From F23-B02 sp963633225 (lineage in GTDB: Bacteria; Bacillota; Clostridia; Oscillospirales; Oscillospiraceae): DNA of 64,000 bases. Below, one piece after another: positions 15,883-23,761 of the stretch (position 1 is the stretch's first letter; every line of letters starts with the position of its first letter). The stretch is taken from NCBI GenBank assembly GCA_963633225.1, contig CAVGXR010000042.1, positions 65,078 to 129,077 on the forward strand. Reading direction: 5' to 3'. Both the position numbers and the translations under genes were made by a program. The notes under the pieces are model-generated. The model made no database searches and was not told the origin of the DNA. It saw only the letters and a list, made by a program, of their open reading frames with translations.

Positions 15883-15893
15883 ACAAATATTAC
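15864..15893 (-). promoter_or_regulatory. SigE-type sporulation promoter of spoIVA
   Basis: Minus strand GTAATATT (complement 15886-15893), 14-base spacer, CATAAACT (complement 15864-15871). The -35 fits GKMATATT fully and the -10 fits CATACAHT in 7 of 8. The spacer holds the 5' arm of the terminator, so the expected start point (about 15856) is inside the hairpin loop. Confidence 0.75.
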
Positions 15894-15904
15894 TTGTAAG
15901 CTTA

Positions 15905-16699
15905 TCAGAAAAATTGAGCGGTCTGCCCATGCACGCCAGATATACGCACCTCGGCATCGGGAAATCTCGTTCTCAGCTTATCCGCAAGCACCGGAACTAC
16001 AACATTTTCCGTACAGAAATGGTCTGCATCTATGAGATTTATGCCGAGCTCCTTTGCATCCAGAAAGCTGTTGTATTTTATATCGCTCGTGACATAGGTA
16101 TCGCATCCGGCGTTTACGGCATCCATGAGGTTTGAGCCTCCTGCTCCGCCCATTACGGCAAGCTTTTTTACCGGCTTTCCGGCATAGACATACCTCAGGC
16201 CGTTTGCCTTGAGTGCGCTCTTACAGAGCTTTAAAAAATCCTCAAAGCGCATAGGCTCCGAGAGCTCCCCTATTCTGCCGCAGCCGACCGTATTGCCGTC
16301 TGTGCCGCATCCGCAGGCTTCGAGCCAGCGCTGAGGCTTGATGTCCAGCGCCGCCATAAGCGCATCATTCACGCCGCCCTCGGCTATATCAAGATTTGTA
16401 TGCATACATATTGCAGATATATTATTGCGCACAAGGGCTATTATCTTTCTGCCGACAAGATCATCAGCCGTCACGCTTTTTAGAGCGCCGAAGATTATAG
16501 GATGGTGCGACACAATGATATCCGCACCCAGCTGAGCTGCCTCGTCTATGACTTCATCTGTAACGTCAAGCGCAACAAGGAATTTATCTGCATCCTCACG
16601 CGCATCTCCGACCAATAGCCCTACATTGTCAAAATCCATTTTCAATGAGACCGGCGCAAGCTCGTTTAAGTATTCAAAAATTTCTCCTACCTTAGGCAT
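15905..16699 (-). CDS. Nif3-like dinuclear metal centre protein (YqfO family)
   Basis: 264 residues, the short form of the Nif3 family without the inserted PII-like domain. Metal-site motifs are present: SHHPIIFG near residue 65, HTNLDIAEGGVND near 98-110 and the C-terminal DADHFCTE near 225. These proteins form hexameric toroids with two metals per subunit; a role as GTP cyclohydrolase type 2 has been proposed for some members but is not settled. The start overlaps the end of trmK by eight bases; the trmK-nif3 pair (yqfN-yqfO) and a nearby sigma gene is a conserved Firmicute order. Confidence 0.92.
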   Translation of the reverse strand: MPKVGEIFEYLNELAPVSLKMDFDNVGLLVGDAREDADKFLVALDVTDEVIDEAAQLGADIIVSHHPIIFGALKSVTADDLVGRKIIALVRNNISAICMHTNLDIAEGGVNDALMAALDIKPQRWLEACGCGTDGNTVGCGRIGELSEPMRFEDFLKLCKSALKANGLRYVYAGKPVKKLAVMGGAGGSNLMDAVNAGCDTYVTSDIKYNSFLDAKELGINLIDADHFCTENVVVPVLADKLRTRFPDAEVRISGVHGQTAQFF

Positions 16700-17393
16700 T
16701 TTCCGCTCCCTTCATCTGTTCAAGCTCATGTATCATATTCTCGATCAGCTTTTTCCACGCTCTCAAAGATGCATCATTTGCGTTTTCCAAGCCCTTGCCG
16801 GCTGCTTTAAAGCGCTTGAGATGCTTATCAAGCACCGCTTCAAAGCACTCTGAGCACTTTACCAACTCGTATTTTCCGACAAAGAGCTCTGCATCCGAAT
16901 ATACTGCACTCTCGCCGGGCTCTGCGCATATAATCTGGCACAGCACGTCATTATCCTCAATATAAGTCTCGTTTGTTATGCAAAAGCCGTTATTTGAAAG
17001 CCAGTATCTGAGTATCTCGGGCTTGGTAACGGGGTGGAGAATTAGCTTATAGTCGCTGCGCTCTGCCCACTGCGGCATATCATACAGCCCGCGGTCCAAT
17101 ATGCCCGTTATCGTATCTCCGCCCATTCCGGCGACAATGATGGTGTCCACGCGGCTATCGTCGATCCCCTCAAGCCCGTTGCAGAGGATGAGCTCCACAT
17201 CGTCTATTCCGGCATCCAAAAGTCCGCGCTTTGCCTTTTTTAGCGGCCCTTCATTTATATCGCTTGCAGCGATATATCCGTCATAGCCGCTGCGGCGCAG
17301 CATGACCGGCAGTATCGCATGATCGGTCCCAATATCGGCAACGCCGCGGCCTGCGGGAACCATGGACGCTATAAGTTCAAGTCTGCTGTTCAT
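16692..17393 (-). CDS. trmK: tRNA (adenine(22)-N1)-methyltransferase TrmK
   Basis: 233 residues from the chosen start. It methylates A22 in the D-loop of tRNA with S-adenosylmethionine. The Rossmann methyltransferase motif VADIGTDHAILP (about residues 18-30) and VAGMGGDTI near 84 are characteristic, and a C-terminal coiled-coil helical tail is present. The ATG with complement at 17391-17393 is preferred over an in-frame ATG four codons upstream because GGAG lies six bases before it. Overlaps the Nif3-like gene by eight bases. Confidence 0.93.
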   Translation of the reverse strand: MNSRLELIASMVPAGRGVADIGTDHAILPVMLRRSGYDGYIAASDINEGPLKKAKRGLLDAGIDDVELILCNGLEGIDDSRVDTIIVAGMGGDTITGILDRGLYDMPQWAERSDYKLILHPVTKPEILRYWLSNNGFCITNETYIEDNDVLCQIICAEPGESAVYSDAELFVGKYELVKCSECFEAVLDKHLKRFKAAGKGLENANDASLRAWKKLIENMIHELEQMKGAENA

Positions 17394-17409
17394 AATTATC
17401 TCCATATAT

Positions 17410-17440
17410 AACGAAAAGCCGGATACACCGGCTTTTCGTT
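17410..17440 (-). terminator. Terminator-like hairpin after the DUF1858 gene
   Basis: AACGAAAAGCCGG (17410-17422) and its complement (17428-17440) form a 13-bp perfect stem with a five-base loop. Downstream on the minus strand is only ATATATGG, so there is no real U-tract outside the stem; partial termination or a processing site is possible. Confidence 0.6.
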
Positions 17441-17450
17441 ATACTCTTAC

Positions 17451-17669
17451 TTACAGAGCCAGCAGATATGCCTTGAGCTCAACAATGAACTCGTCGGGCT
17501 CAACGCCGTGTGCGGCGCAGGCCTGCTCGAGGCTTTCTGCGGTGGCCAGCGCACAGCCGAGGCAATGCATTCCGAGCTCCTGGAACTTAGGCATGGCTTC
17601 GGGGAAATTGGACAGGATATCCGAAATAACGGTTTCTCTGTTAATGTCCATAATCTTAAGCATTTCCAT
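17451..17669 (-). CDS. DUF1858 domain protein
   Basis: 72 residues, small and soluble. It matches the DUF1858 pattern seen in hybrid-cluster-like small proteins: DINRETVISDILSNFPEAMPKFQELGMHCLGCALATAESLEQACAAHGV with the CxxC pair (HCLGC). Such proteins are widespread in anaerobes and are thought to bind a redox cofactor or metal through these Cys, but no function is established. The ATG with complement ending at 17669 is chosen because GGAG is nine bases upstream; an ATG five codons earlier overlaps that site. It stands between a zinc-ribbon gene and trmK. Confidence 0.85.
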   Translation of the reverse strand: MEMLKIMDINRETVISDILSNFPEAMPKFQELGMHCLGCALATAESLEQACAAHGVEPDEFIVELKAYLLAL

Positions 17670-17706
17670 TGTTCGTATCTCCAATCATAAGATTTAACGA
17701 AATAAA

Positions 17707-17731
17707 GAACGGGACGTCATGAGGACGTCCC
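17707..17731 (-). terminator. Terminator of the zinc-ribbon gene
   Basis: GGGACGTC (17711-17718) and GACGTCCC (17724-17731) pair in an 8-bp stem; the minus strand continues with CGTTCTTTATTTCG, a broken U-tract. Confidence 0.6.
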
Positions 17732-17755
17732 ACTCTATACCCGAGTGTTTAAAGC

Positions 17756-18034
17756 TCAGGCCTGTTCCTTCATCTTTGCAAAGCATTCGCTGCAGTATAC
17801 GGGACGGTCGGACTTGGGCTCAAAAGGAACCTTTGCCTCTCCGCCGCAAGCTGCGCAAACTGCGGTGAAGAACTCGCGGGGACCGCGTGCTGCGTTCTTG
17901 CGTGCATCACGGCATGCCTTGCAGCGCTGGGGCTCGTTCTGGAAGCCGCGCTCTGCGTAGAATTCCTGCTCGCCTGCGGAGAACACGAACTCCTGACCAC
18001 ATTCTTTGCAAATTAAGGTCTTGTCTTCGTACAT
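17756..18034 (-). CDS. Zinc-ribbon protein with paired CxxC motifs
   Basis: 92 residues with eight Cys in four CxxC pairs: CKEC (9-12), CKAC (38-41), CAAC (59-62) and CSEC (81-84). This matches the 'probable zinc-ribbon' plus 'CxxC-x17-CxxC' small protein family of Firmicutes, which should bind two zinc ions. Function unknown; nucleic-acid binding is possible from the basic stretch ARKNAARGPREFF. The GAGAGG site lies seven bases before ATG. It follows sigH on the same strand. Confidence 0.85.
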   Translation of the reverse strand: MYEDKTLICKECGQEFVFSAGEQEFYAERGFQNEPQRCKACRDARKNAARGPREFFTAVCAACGGEAKVPFEPKSDRPVYCSECFAKMKEQA

Positions 18035-18084
18035 TGTAAATCCTCTCTTTGAAAATCTCGCCTGTCGGCTTTTATATGCGTCAG

Positions 18085-18711
18085 CTACTTGCTGATATCG
18101 CCTGATTTAAGCATTTGCGCCGTCTTGCGCCTTATCCTTTGTATCGCATTGTCAACAGCCTTGTCACCCTTGCCGGTGAGCTTTGCTATTTCCTTATAGC
18201 TCAGCCCCTCGAGATAATAGGACAAAACGGCTTTTTCATATTTGGAAAGCATGTTGACCAAGGATAAATATAACTGTTCTGTGTACTTTTTATTCTCTCT
18301 TGCCAGAACCTGCTCTTCAGGAGATTTCTGAAAAAATTCAGCGCATATGACTGCCTGGGTCTGGGATTCATCCGAGAGTATCGACTCTAAAGGTACGCGA
18401 TTGTTAAGCGGATCATGTTTTAAGCTGGAAGCTGATTTCACAGCCGAGCGCAGCCTGTTCCTTATGCACCATTCGGCAAAGGTCTTGAACGATGCATTAT
18501 GCTCGGGCTTATACTGCCTCACCGCCGAAAGAAGCCCGAACATTCCCTCCTGAATAAGATCCTCGCTCTCTCCACCTGCCAGAAACAAGGGGCGTGCGCA
18601 GATTCGCACAAGGCGCATATATCGGGAAACAAGCTCCTCCTCTGCAAAGCTGTCGCCTCCGGCGGCAAGCCTCTGCAAGGCATTATCTTCTAAGTCAGTG
18701 TATATGTTCAT
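18085..18711 (-). CDS. sigH: RNA polymerase sigma-H factor (Spo0H type)
   Basis: 208 residues. Sigma-70 region 2 is clear (EDLIQEGMFGLLSAVRQYKP near residue 52-71, then FKTFAEWCIRNRL) and region 4 ends the protein (LSYYLEGLSYKEIAKLTGKGDKAVDNAIQRIRRK). This is the SigH pattern: IQEGM, no region 1.1 or 3, and the AVDNAIQRIRRK helix-turn-helix. SigH drives early stationary-phase and sporulation genes. A vegetative promoter is upstream (18747-18774); no strong ribosome site is seen before the ATG, which suggests low translation. It is not next to rpmG-secE-nusG as in Bacillus. Confidence 0.88.
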   Translation of the reverse strand: MNIYTDLEDNALQRLAAGGDSFAEEELVSRYMRLVRICARPLFLAGGESEDLIQEGMFGLLSAVRQYKPEHNASFKTFAEWCIRNRLRSAVKSASSLKHDPLNNRVPLESILSDESQTQAVICAEFFQKSPEEQVLARENKKYTEQLYLSLVNMLSKYEKAVLSYYLEGLSYKEIAKLTGKGDKAVDNAIQRIRRKTAQMLKSGDISK

Positions 18712-18746
18712 ATGAAACCAACTATTACTTCCAACAATACAGCTTT

Positions 18747-18774
18747 ATTATATATCAAATTTGTTGAAAGTCAA
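18747..18774 (-). promoter_or_regulatory. Vegetative promoter of sigH
   Basis: Minus strand TTGACT (complement 18769-18774), 16-base spacer, TATAAT (complement 18747-18752), about 35 bases before the start codon. Confidence 0.75.
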
Positions 18775-18820
18775 TATAATTACAGTGAAAAAATACTGAA
18801 ATTTCATAAGAAAACAGGGC

Positions 18821-19864
18821 TTAAATATCAATTTCCTGCTGACCGAGCTGCTGGATACCGAGATGCTCATATGTTTTGCGTGTTACACAGCGTCCACGCG
18901 GCGTGCGCGTGAGAAATCCCTGCTGAAGAAGATACGGTTCATATACATCCTCAAGCGTGACGGAATCCTCGTTTATTGTCGCTGCCAGCGTCTCAAGTCC
19001 GACAGGTCCGCCGTTATAATACTCGATTATGCTGCGCAGCATCCTTCTGTCGATCGAGTCAAGACCGCTTTTATCGACCTCGAGCCGCGACAGAGCCATG
19101 TCTGCAACATCCTTTGTTATAACGCCGTCTGCCCTGACCTGCGCAAAGTCGCGCACACGGCGCAGCATCCTGTTTGCTATACGCGGCGTTCCGCGTGAGC
19201 GCGACGCTATCTCAACAGCTCCGTCACGCTCTATCTCTATGCCGAGGATATCAGCAGAGCGCTCTACAATACGGCGCAGCTCGTCAACTGTGTACAGCTC
19301 GAGCCTGAGTGTAACGCCGAAGCGGTCGCGCAGAGGCGCCGTGAGCTGGCCTGAGCGCGTCGTTGCCCCTATGAGCGTAAACTTCGGCAGCTCAAGGTGA
19401 AGCGAGTTTGCAGACGGGCCCTTGCCGAGGATTATATCTATCGCATAATCCTCCATAGCCGGATATAGTATCTCCTCATAGGCACGGTTTAGCCGGTGTA
19501 TCTCATCAACGAAAAGTATATCACCCTCGTTGAGGTTTGTAAGCATAGCAACAAGATCGCCCGGCTTTTCTATGGCAGGGCCTGATGTTATGCGCATATT
19601 AACGCCCATCTCGTTTGCAATGACCGCCGCAAGCGTTGTCTTGCCCAGACCCGGAGGGCCGTGCAGAAGGACATGGTCGAGCGGTTCGTTTCTCAGGCGC
19701 GCCGCGTCAATAAAGACGCTGAGGTTATCCTTAGCCTTCTCCTGCCCTATATATTCATTTATCGTTCTCGGTCTGAGGCTTCCCTCGCCTGCATCCTCCG
19801 GCAGAACCGAAGAGCTTGTCACTACAGGAGTCTCCTCAAGACCTTCCGAAAAATTTATACTCAT
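18821..19864 (-). CDS. ruvB: Holliday junction DNA helicase RuvB
   Basis: 347 residues. AAA+ motor of RuvAB branch migration. Walker A is GPPGLGKTT (69-77), Walker B DEIHRL near 120, sensor region ATTRSGQLTAPLRDRFG near 170, and the winged-helix C-terminus reads LQQGFLTRTPRGRCVT. It is the last gene of ruvCAB with an 11-base gap after ruvA. Confidence 0.98.
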   Translation of the reverse strand: MSINFSEGLEETPVVTSSSVLPEDAGEGSLRPRTINEYIGQEKAKDNLSVFIDAARLRNEPLDHVLLHGPPGLGKTTLAAVIANEMGVNMRITSGPAIEKPGDLVAMLTNLNEGDILFVDEIHRLNRAYEEILYPAMEDYAIDIILGKGPSANSLHLELPKFTLIGATTRSGQLTAPLRDRFGVTLRLELYTVDELRRIVERSADILGIEIERDGAVEIASRSRGTPRIANRMLRRVRDFAQVRADGVITKDVADMALSRLEVDKSGLDSIDRRMLRSIIEYYNGGPVGLETLAATINEDSVTLEDVYEPYLLQQGFLTRTPRGRCVTRKTYEHLGIQQLGQQEIDI

Positions 19865-19875
19865 TTATCTTTCCT

Positions 19876-20478
19876 CTACATTAGCTTTTTCAGCGCAGCC
19901 CTGACTATCTGCTCTGTTTCCATGCCGTTTATGTCCATGCTGCTGAGAGCTGCGTTTATCTCCGCCGTGCCGTATCCGAGCACCGTGAGCGCGGCGACAG
20001 CGTCGCTTTTGCTTTTGCTTACGGCGGCGGTCTGTGTCATAACGGCCGGCAGCTCATATTCTGCCGAACCGCCCATTTCCTTGGCCACCTTGTCCTTGAG
20101 CTCAAGTATAACACGCTGAGCGATCTTTTTCCCGACCCCCTGAGCTGCGCTTATCGCCTTATCATCGCCGTTCATCACAGCAAGTGCAAGAGCTTCCGGC
20201 GTTACTGCGCACAGGATCGCCTGTGCAGCCTTCGGACCGATGCCGGAGACCGACAGCAGCATTTCAAAGCAGCGTTTTTCGCTGAGCGTTGCAAAACCGT
20301 AAAGCTCAAAGCTGTCCTCTTTTATGCATTCCGAGATATACAGCTTTACTCTCTCTCCAAGCTTTAACCTTGACAGCGTGTAGACGGTCGTGTTTACAGC
20401 ATAGCCCACGCCGCTGCAATCTATAACGGCAAGGTTCAGATCAATATCGGAAACTACGCCGTTTAAATGGTAGAACAC
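19876..20478 (-). CDS. ruvA: Holliday junction DNA helicase RuvA
   Basis: 200 residues. Junction-binding subunit of RuvAB. N-terminal OB fold (MFYHLNGVV...), helix-hairpin-helix motifs (GIGPKAAQAILCA near 80 and GVGKKIAQRVILELKDK near 110) and a C-terminal three-helix domain (ALTVLGYGTAEINAAL) that contacts RuvB are visible. Its start overlaps the end of ruvC by 16 bases. Confidence 0.97.
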   Translation of the reverse strand: MFYHLNGVVSDIDLNLAVIDCSGVGYAVNTTVYTLSRLKLGERVKLYISECIKEDSFELYGFATLSEKRCFEMLLSVSGIGPKAAQAILCAVTPEALALAVMNGDDKAISAAQGVGKKIAQRVILELKDKVAKEMGGSAEYELPAVMTQTAAVSKSKSDAVAALTVLGYGTAEINAALSSMDINGMETEQIVRAALKKLM

Positions 20479-20984
20479 AGTCCTTCATCTTCCTTTCGGC
20501 TGAGTAGTGAGGTGCTGCTGCGGGCATGGCATATCGCCAGCGCGACAGCATCGGCAGCGTCATCGGGCTTGGGAGCCGACGGCAGGCTCAAGATACGCTT
20601 TACCATTTCAATTACCTGATTTTTTTCGGCTCTGCCGTAGCCGACGACAGCCTGCTTTACCTGAAGGGGCGTGTATTCAAACACTCTCACACCTGCACGG
20701 TAAGCTGCAAGCAGAATAACTCCGCGTGCGTGCGCAACGGATATACCCGTCGTGATATTGGTGTTGAAAAAAAGCTCCTCAACAGACATCACATCCGGCG
20801 AGAATGTGCTTATAAGCTCATTCATATCGCAGAATATCCTGTCAAGCCTGCTTGACAGCGAGGTGTGCGCCGGTGTGCTTATAACGCCGCAGGTCACGAG
20901 CTTCATTTTTGTTCTGTCCGTGTCAACTACGGAAAAGCCGACCGTGGCAAGCCCGGGGTCTATACCCAAGATACGCATGTTCAT
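20463..20984 (-). CDS. ruvC: Holliday junction resolvase RuvC
   Basis: 173 residues from the second possible start. Endonuclease that cuts Holliday junctions. RNase-H-like acidic residues are visible: Asp in GIDPGLATVG, Glu in VEELFFNTN and the pair in KPDDAADAVALAICH. Starts are ambiguous: GTG (20987), ATG (20984) and ATG (20978, giving MRILGIDPG, the usual N-terminus) are within nine bases, with AGGA only just upstream. First gene of ruvCAB. Confidence 0.96.
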   Translation of the reverse strand: MNMRILGIDPGLATVGFSVVDTDRTKMKLVTCGVISTPAHTSLSSRLDRIFCDMNELISTFSPDVMSVEELFFNTNITTGISVAHARGVILLAAYRAGVRVFEYTPLQVKQAVVGYGRAEKNQVIEMVKRILSLPSAPKPDDAADAVALAICHARSSTSLLSRKEDEGLCSTI

Positions 20985-21000
20985 CACATCCTGAGTATTT

Positions 21001-21029
21001 ATTTTAACACAGCATGCTATCCATTACAA
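21001..21029 (-). promoter_or_regulatory. Probable promoter of ruvCAB
   Basis: Minus strand TTGTAA (complement 21024-21029), 17-base spacer, TAAAAT (complement 21001-21006). Four and five of six consensus positions. Confidence 0.45.
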
Positions 21030-21080
21030 CAAAAACGTAAGCGCCGGATCCGGCAAATTGTAAAATTTCTTCAGTGCGTC

Positions 21081-21109
21081 TTGTCATACGGCAAATAAGG
21101 ATTTATAAT
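21081..21109 (+). promoter_or_regulatory. Vegetative promoter of the ATP-grasp/LRR gene
   Basis: TTGTCA (21081-21086), 17-base spacer, TATAAT (21104-21109), 30 bases before the start codon. Confidence 0.75.
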
Positions 21110-21138
21110 TCAGTCAACACCTGTATCGGGAGGAAAGC

Positions 21139-22782
21139 ATGAAGAATTCCGTCAAGGATAAGATACTCAACTATATGTTCAACATCCTTTGGAAAAGCCG
21201 CCGTGCGGATCTTAAGCGTGCAGTCTCGGCTATCGAGTCCGGAGACAAGCGCAGCGCAAAGTCCGCAGCATTGAAAAAATGGTTCAGGGAAATGACCGGT
21301 CAGACGAAGGAGCTTACAGACGAGCAGCTCAGTGAGCTTAAAAATGTCTGGGGAGATATATGGGATACCGGGCTTGTAGATCCTCTCTGGGTTCAGGTCT
21401 ACAGCGGCAAGACCGGCATCTACAGTCCCGAATACATCGGCAGCGACATACATTACTACAACGTCGAGTGGAGCCGGATAGACAGCGACTATCTGCGCGC
21501 ATTTCTCGACAAAAACTATATGGATGTGCTTCTGCCCTGCATAAAGCACCCGCCAACGCTCATAAGGAAGATACACGGGCAGTATCTTGACCCTGACTTT
21601 ACGCCTATAAGCAAGGCTCAGGCCGTCGATAAGCTCTGCGAGAATCTCGATCCGGGCGTTGTTGTCAAAATAAGCCGAGCAAGCAGCGGCGGAAAAGGCG
21701 TTCGCTTTCTGGGCGTGGGCAGCACAAAGGACGATATCTCCGCCGCGCTCGATGTTGACCCCGATGTCGCCGTTCAGCTCGTGATGCAGCAGCATCCAGA
21801 GATGGCGAAAATGAACGCATCGTCGGTAAATACGATCCGTATCATCTGTATCATACTCGACGGCGAGTCGATCCCCCTGTCCGCCGTCGTAAGGATCGGA
21901 AACAGCGGGAGCCGTGTCGATAATTTCAGCAGCGGTGGTGTCGGCTGCGGAGTAAGACCCGACGGTCATCTCAATGACTGCGGATATACGCAGAGAGGTG
22001 AGCGCTATGACGTGCACCCCAACGGTTTTGTTTTCAGCGAGGGCTTTGTGCCCAATTTTGATAAGGCTCTGGAGGCCGTCAAGCGCTGCCATATGCATGT
22101 TCCGATGTTCGGCGTGGCCTCATGGGACATTGCGATAGATACCGACGGCGAGCCGGTGCTCATTGAATACAACGTCGGCGGCGCCGGCATCGACATCCAC
22201 CAGTATAATAACGGTCCGCTTTACGGAAAGTACCGTGAGCGCATAATCTCGGACGCGTTTAAAAACTACGCAAAGCGAGGCGCTACGCTCGATTTCAATT
22301 ATTCTGTCGCTCACGGCAGTGCCTCGATATACAACGGAAGCGGCGCTGTTCACGAGCTCATCATCCCCTCCTCCCTTGAGGGCAGCCCCGTCAGGCGCAT
22401 AGGCGACAGTGCGTTTAAAAACAGCAAAAAGCTCGAGAGCGTCACGGTCGAGGCGAAGCTGAACGAAATCGGGTACCTTGCCTTCTATAACTGCGCAAAG
22501 CTCAAGCGCGTAGAGTTCAAAAGGCCCGTTGAAACGATAGCTCGCTCCGCGTTCAACAGATGCACGGCACTTGAAAACATAACAATACCCGATGGGTGCA
22601 GAAAGATATGCAGATATGCCTTCAGGACCTGCAGGGCTCTGAGCCGTATAACGATCCCCGACTCCGTGGAGCTGATAGAGCCTGATGCTTTTCTCGAATC
22701 CCCGAACATAGTTATCTGCTGCGGGAAGGGCAGCGCCGCGGAGCGCTACGCGGCAGAAAACAACATCAAATACCGTAATTGA
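21139..22782 (+). CDS. Sugar-transfer-type ATP-grasp protein fused to BspA-like leucine-rich repeats
   Basis: 547 residues, no signal peptide or membrane segment. Residues about 60-375 look like the 'sugar-transfer associated' ATP-grasp family: VVVKISRASSGGKGVRFL (nucleotide-binding Lys and Gly-rich loop, about 174-191), NTIRIICIILDGE (about 231-243), AVVRIGNSGSRVDNFSSGGVGCGV and the metal-site GEPVLIEYNVGGAGIDIHQ (about 336-354). Residues about 395-547 contain five LRR_5 repeats of BspA type (RRIGDSAFKNSKKLESVTV, EIGYLAFYNCAKLKRVEF, TIARSAFNRCTALENITI and so on). ATP-grasp proteins of this kind are mostly in polysaccharide loci; here it stands alone between ruvC and xerD. Activity and partner are unknown. 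GGGAGG precedes the ATG. Confidence 0.85.
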   Translation: MKNSVKDKILNYMFNILWKSRRADLKRAVSAIESGDKRSAKSAALKKWFREMTGQTKELTDEQLSELKNVWGDIWDTGLVDPLWVQVYSGKTGIYSPEYIGSDIHYYNVEWSRIDSDYLRAFLDKNYMDVLLPCIKHPPTLIRKIHGQYLDPDFTPISKAQAVDKLCENLDPGVVVKISRASSGGKGVRFLGVGSTKDDISAALDVDPDVAVQLVMQQHPEMAKMNASSVNTIRIICIILDGESIPLSAVVRIGNSGSRVDNFSSGGVGCGVRPDGHLNDCGYTQRGERYDVHPNGFVFSEGFVPNFDKALEAVKRCHMHVPMFGVASWDIAIDTDGEPVLIEYNVGGAGIDIHQYNNGPLYGKYRERIISDAFKNYAKRGATLDFNYSVAHGSASIYNGSGAVHELIIPSSLEGSPVRRIGDSAFKNSKKLESVTVEAKLNEIGYLAFYNCAKLKRVEFKRPVETIARSAFNRCTALENITIPDGCRKICRYAFRTCRALSRITIPDSVELIEPDAFLESPNIVICCGKGSAAERYAAENNIKYRN

Positions 22783-22792
22783 ATAAAGCCAC

Positions 22793-22838
22793 ATAACAAA
22801 AACTACTGTGCTCATTTGAGTACAGTAGTTTTTGTTAT
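22793..22838. terminator. Bidirectional terminator between ATP-grasp/LRR gene and xerD
   Basis: A 17-bp perfect stem (22793-22809 and 22822-22838) with a 12-base loop; the stem itself supplies AAAAA and TTTTT runs for both strands. It overlaps the xerD stop codon. Confidence 0.85.
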
Positions 22839-23737
22839 CCGTTATGCGCTCTCGGATGCGCTTTGTTGTACACATCCTTGAGCTGCTTTTTCACAAGCTG
22901 TGAGTATATCTGGGTAGACGATATATCCGAATGTCCGAGCATTTCCTGAATTGAGTGGAGATCCGCGCCGTTTTCAAGCAGGTGAGCGGCAAACGAATGG
23001 CGCAGCGTGTGCGGTGTTATCGTTTTTTCTATATGTGCCTTCTGCTGATATGACTTAATGATCTTCCAGAAGCCCTGACGGGACATACGCTCACCGCTGA
23101 CGTTTACAAACAGCGCCTGCTCCGTAGGCAGAGCAATCATCTGCGGGCGGACAAACTCAATATACTCGTTCAGAGCCTTGACAGCCGTCGCATACAGGGG
23201 TATCAGACGCTCCTTATCCGTGTTAGGTGCGCACCTGACAACACCGGCTGAGGTGTTTACATCATTAATATTAAGAGCAATAAGCTCGCTGACCCTGATG
23301 CCGGTAGCATACAGCAGCTCAAGCATCGCTCTGTCTCTGTACCCCTTCGCATCCGTGCATGAGGGCTGCTCGAGCAGGAGGTCAACCTCCTTGCTCGTGA
23401 GTATCTGCGGAAGCTTATGCTGGCTTTTTTCGGGTGAAAGCTTGCCGGTTGGGTTTTCGCTGACATAGCCTTCATCTTGCAGCACGCTGTACATGCACTT
23501 GAGCGAGGCTATAGCTCTGGACACGGTGGCAACAGATTTGCCGTTTCCCTTCAGCCATTCTATGTACTCTGACAGCTCGTCCTCCGTTGCGCTCGCAATA
23601 GTCTCCGTTGTGTGAGTCTGCATAAAGTCGCCAAACTGACGGACATCACGCATATAAGAGCTGAGGGTATTTTGAGAGCTTTTCTTTACCTCTATAAGAT
23701 ACTTGTTGAAAACTTCGAGGCACTCAGAATTAAGCAT
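22835..23737 (-). CDS. xerD: Tyrosine recombinase XerD
   Basis: 300 residues, exact XerD/XerC size. Catalytic residues: Arg in TGIRVSEL, Lys in TDKERLIP, His/Arg in TPHTLRHSFAAHLL, His in LGHSDIS and Tyr in TQIYSQ. The Lys turn reads NTDKER instead of the common GKGxKER, a small departure. XerD-like proteins resolve chromosome dimers at dif; the HSDISSTQIYSQL wording is closer to XerD than the gene at 8.9 kb. It is preceded by a small membrane protein gene, the position where many Clostridia have spoIIM. Confidence 0.9.
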   Translation of the reverse strand: MLNSECLEVFNKYLIEVKKSSQNTLSSYMRDVRQFGDFMQTHTTETIASATEDELSEYIEWLKGNGKSVATVSRAIASLKCMYSVLQDEGYVSENPTGKLSPEKSQHKLPQILTSKEVDLLLEQPSCTDAKGYRDRAMLELLYATGIRVSELIALNINDVNTSAGVVRCAPNTDKERLIPLYATAVKALNEYIEFVRPQMIALPTEQALFVNVSGERMSRQGFWKIIKSYQQKAHIEKTITPHTLRHSFAAHLLENGADLHSIQEMLGHSDISSTQIYSQLVKKQLKDVYNKAHPRAHNG

Positions 23738-23761
23738 CCCGGCAACCCCCTTTCTTTCAAA

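Noticed and set aside
15905..17405. trmK/Nif3 overlap as an unusual gene fusion
   Set aside because: The frames are different and the eight-base overlap with this gene order is common in Firmicutes.
21103..22098. Long open frame on the minus strand opposite the ATP-grasp/LRR gene
   Set aside because: It lies wholly antisense to a gene with clear domains, has no ribosome site and reads as Cys/Ala/Val-rich nonsense typical of the complement of GC-rich codons.
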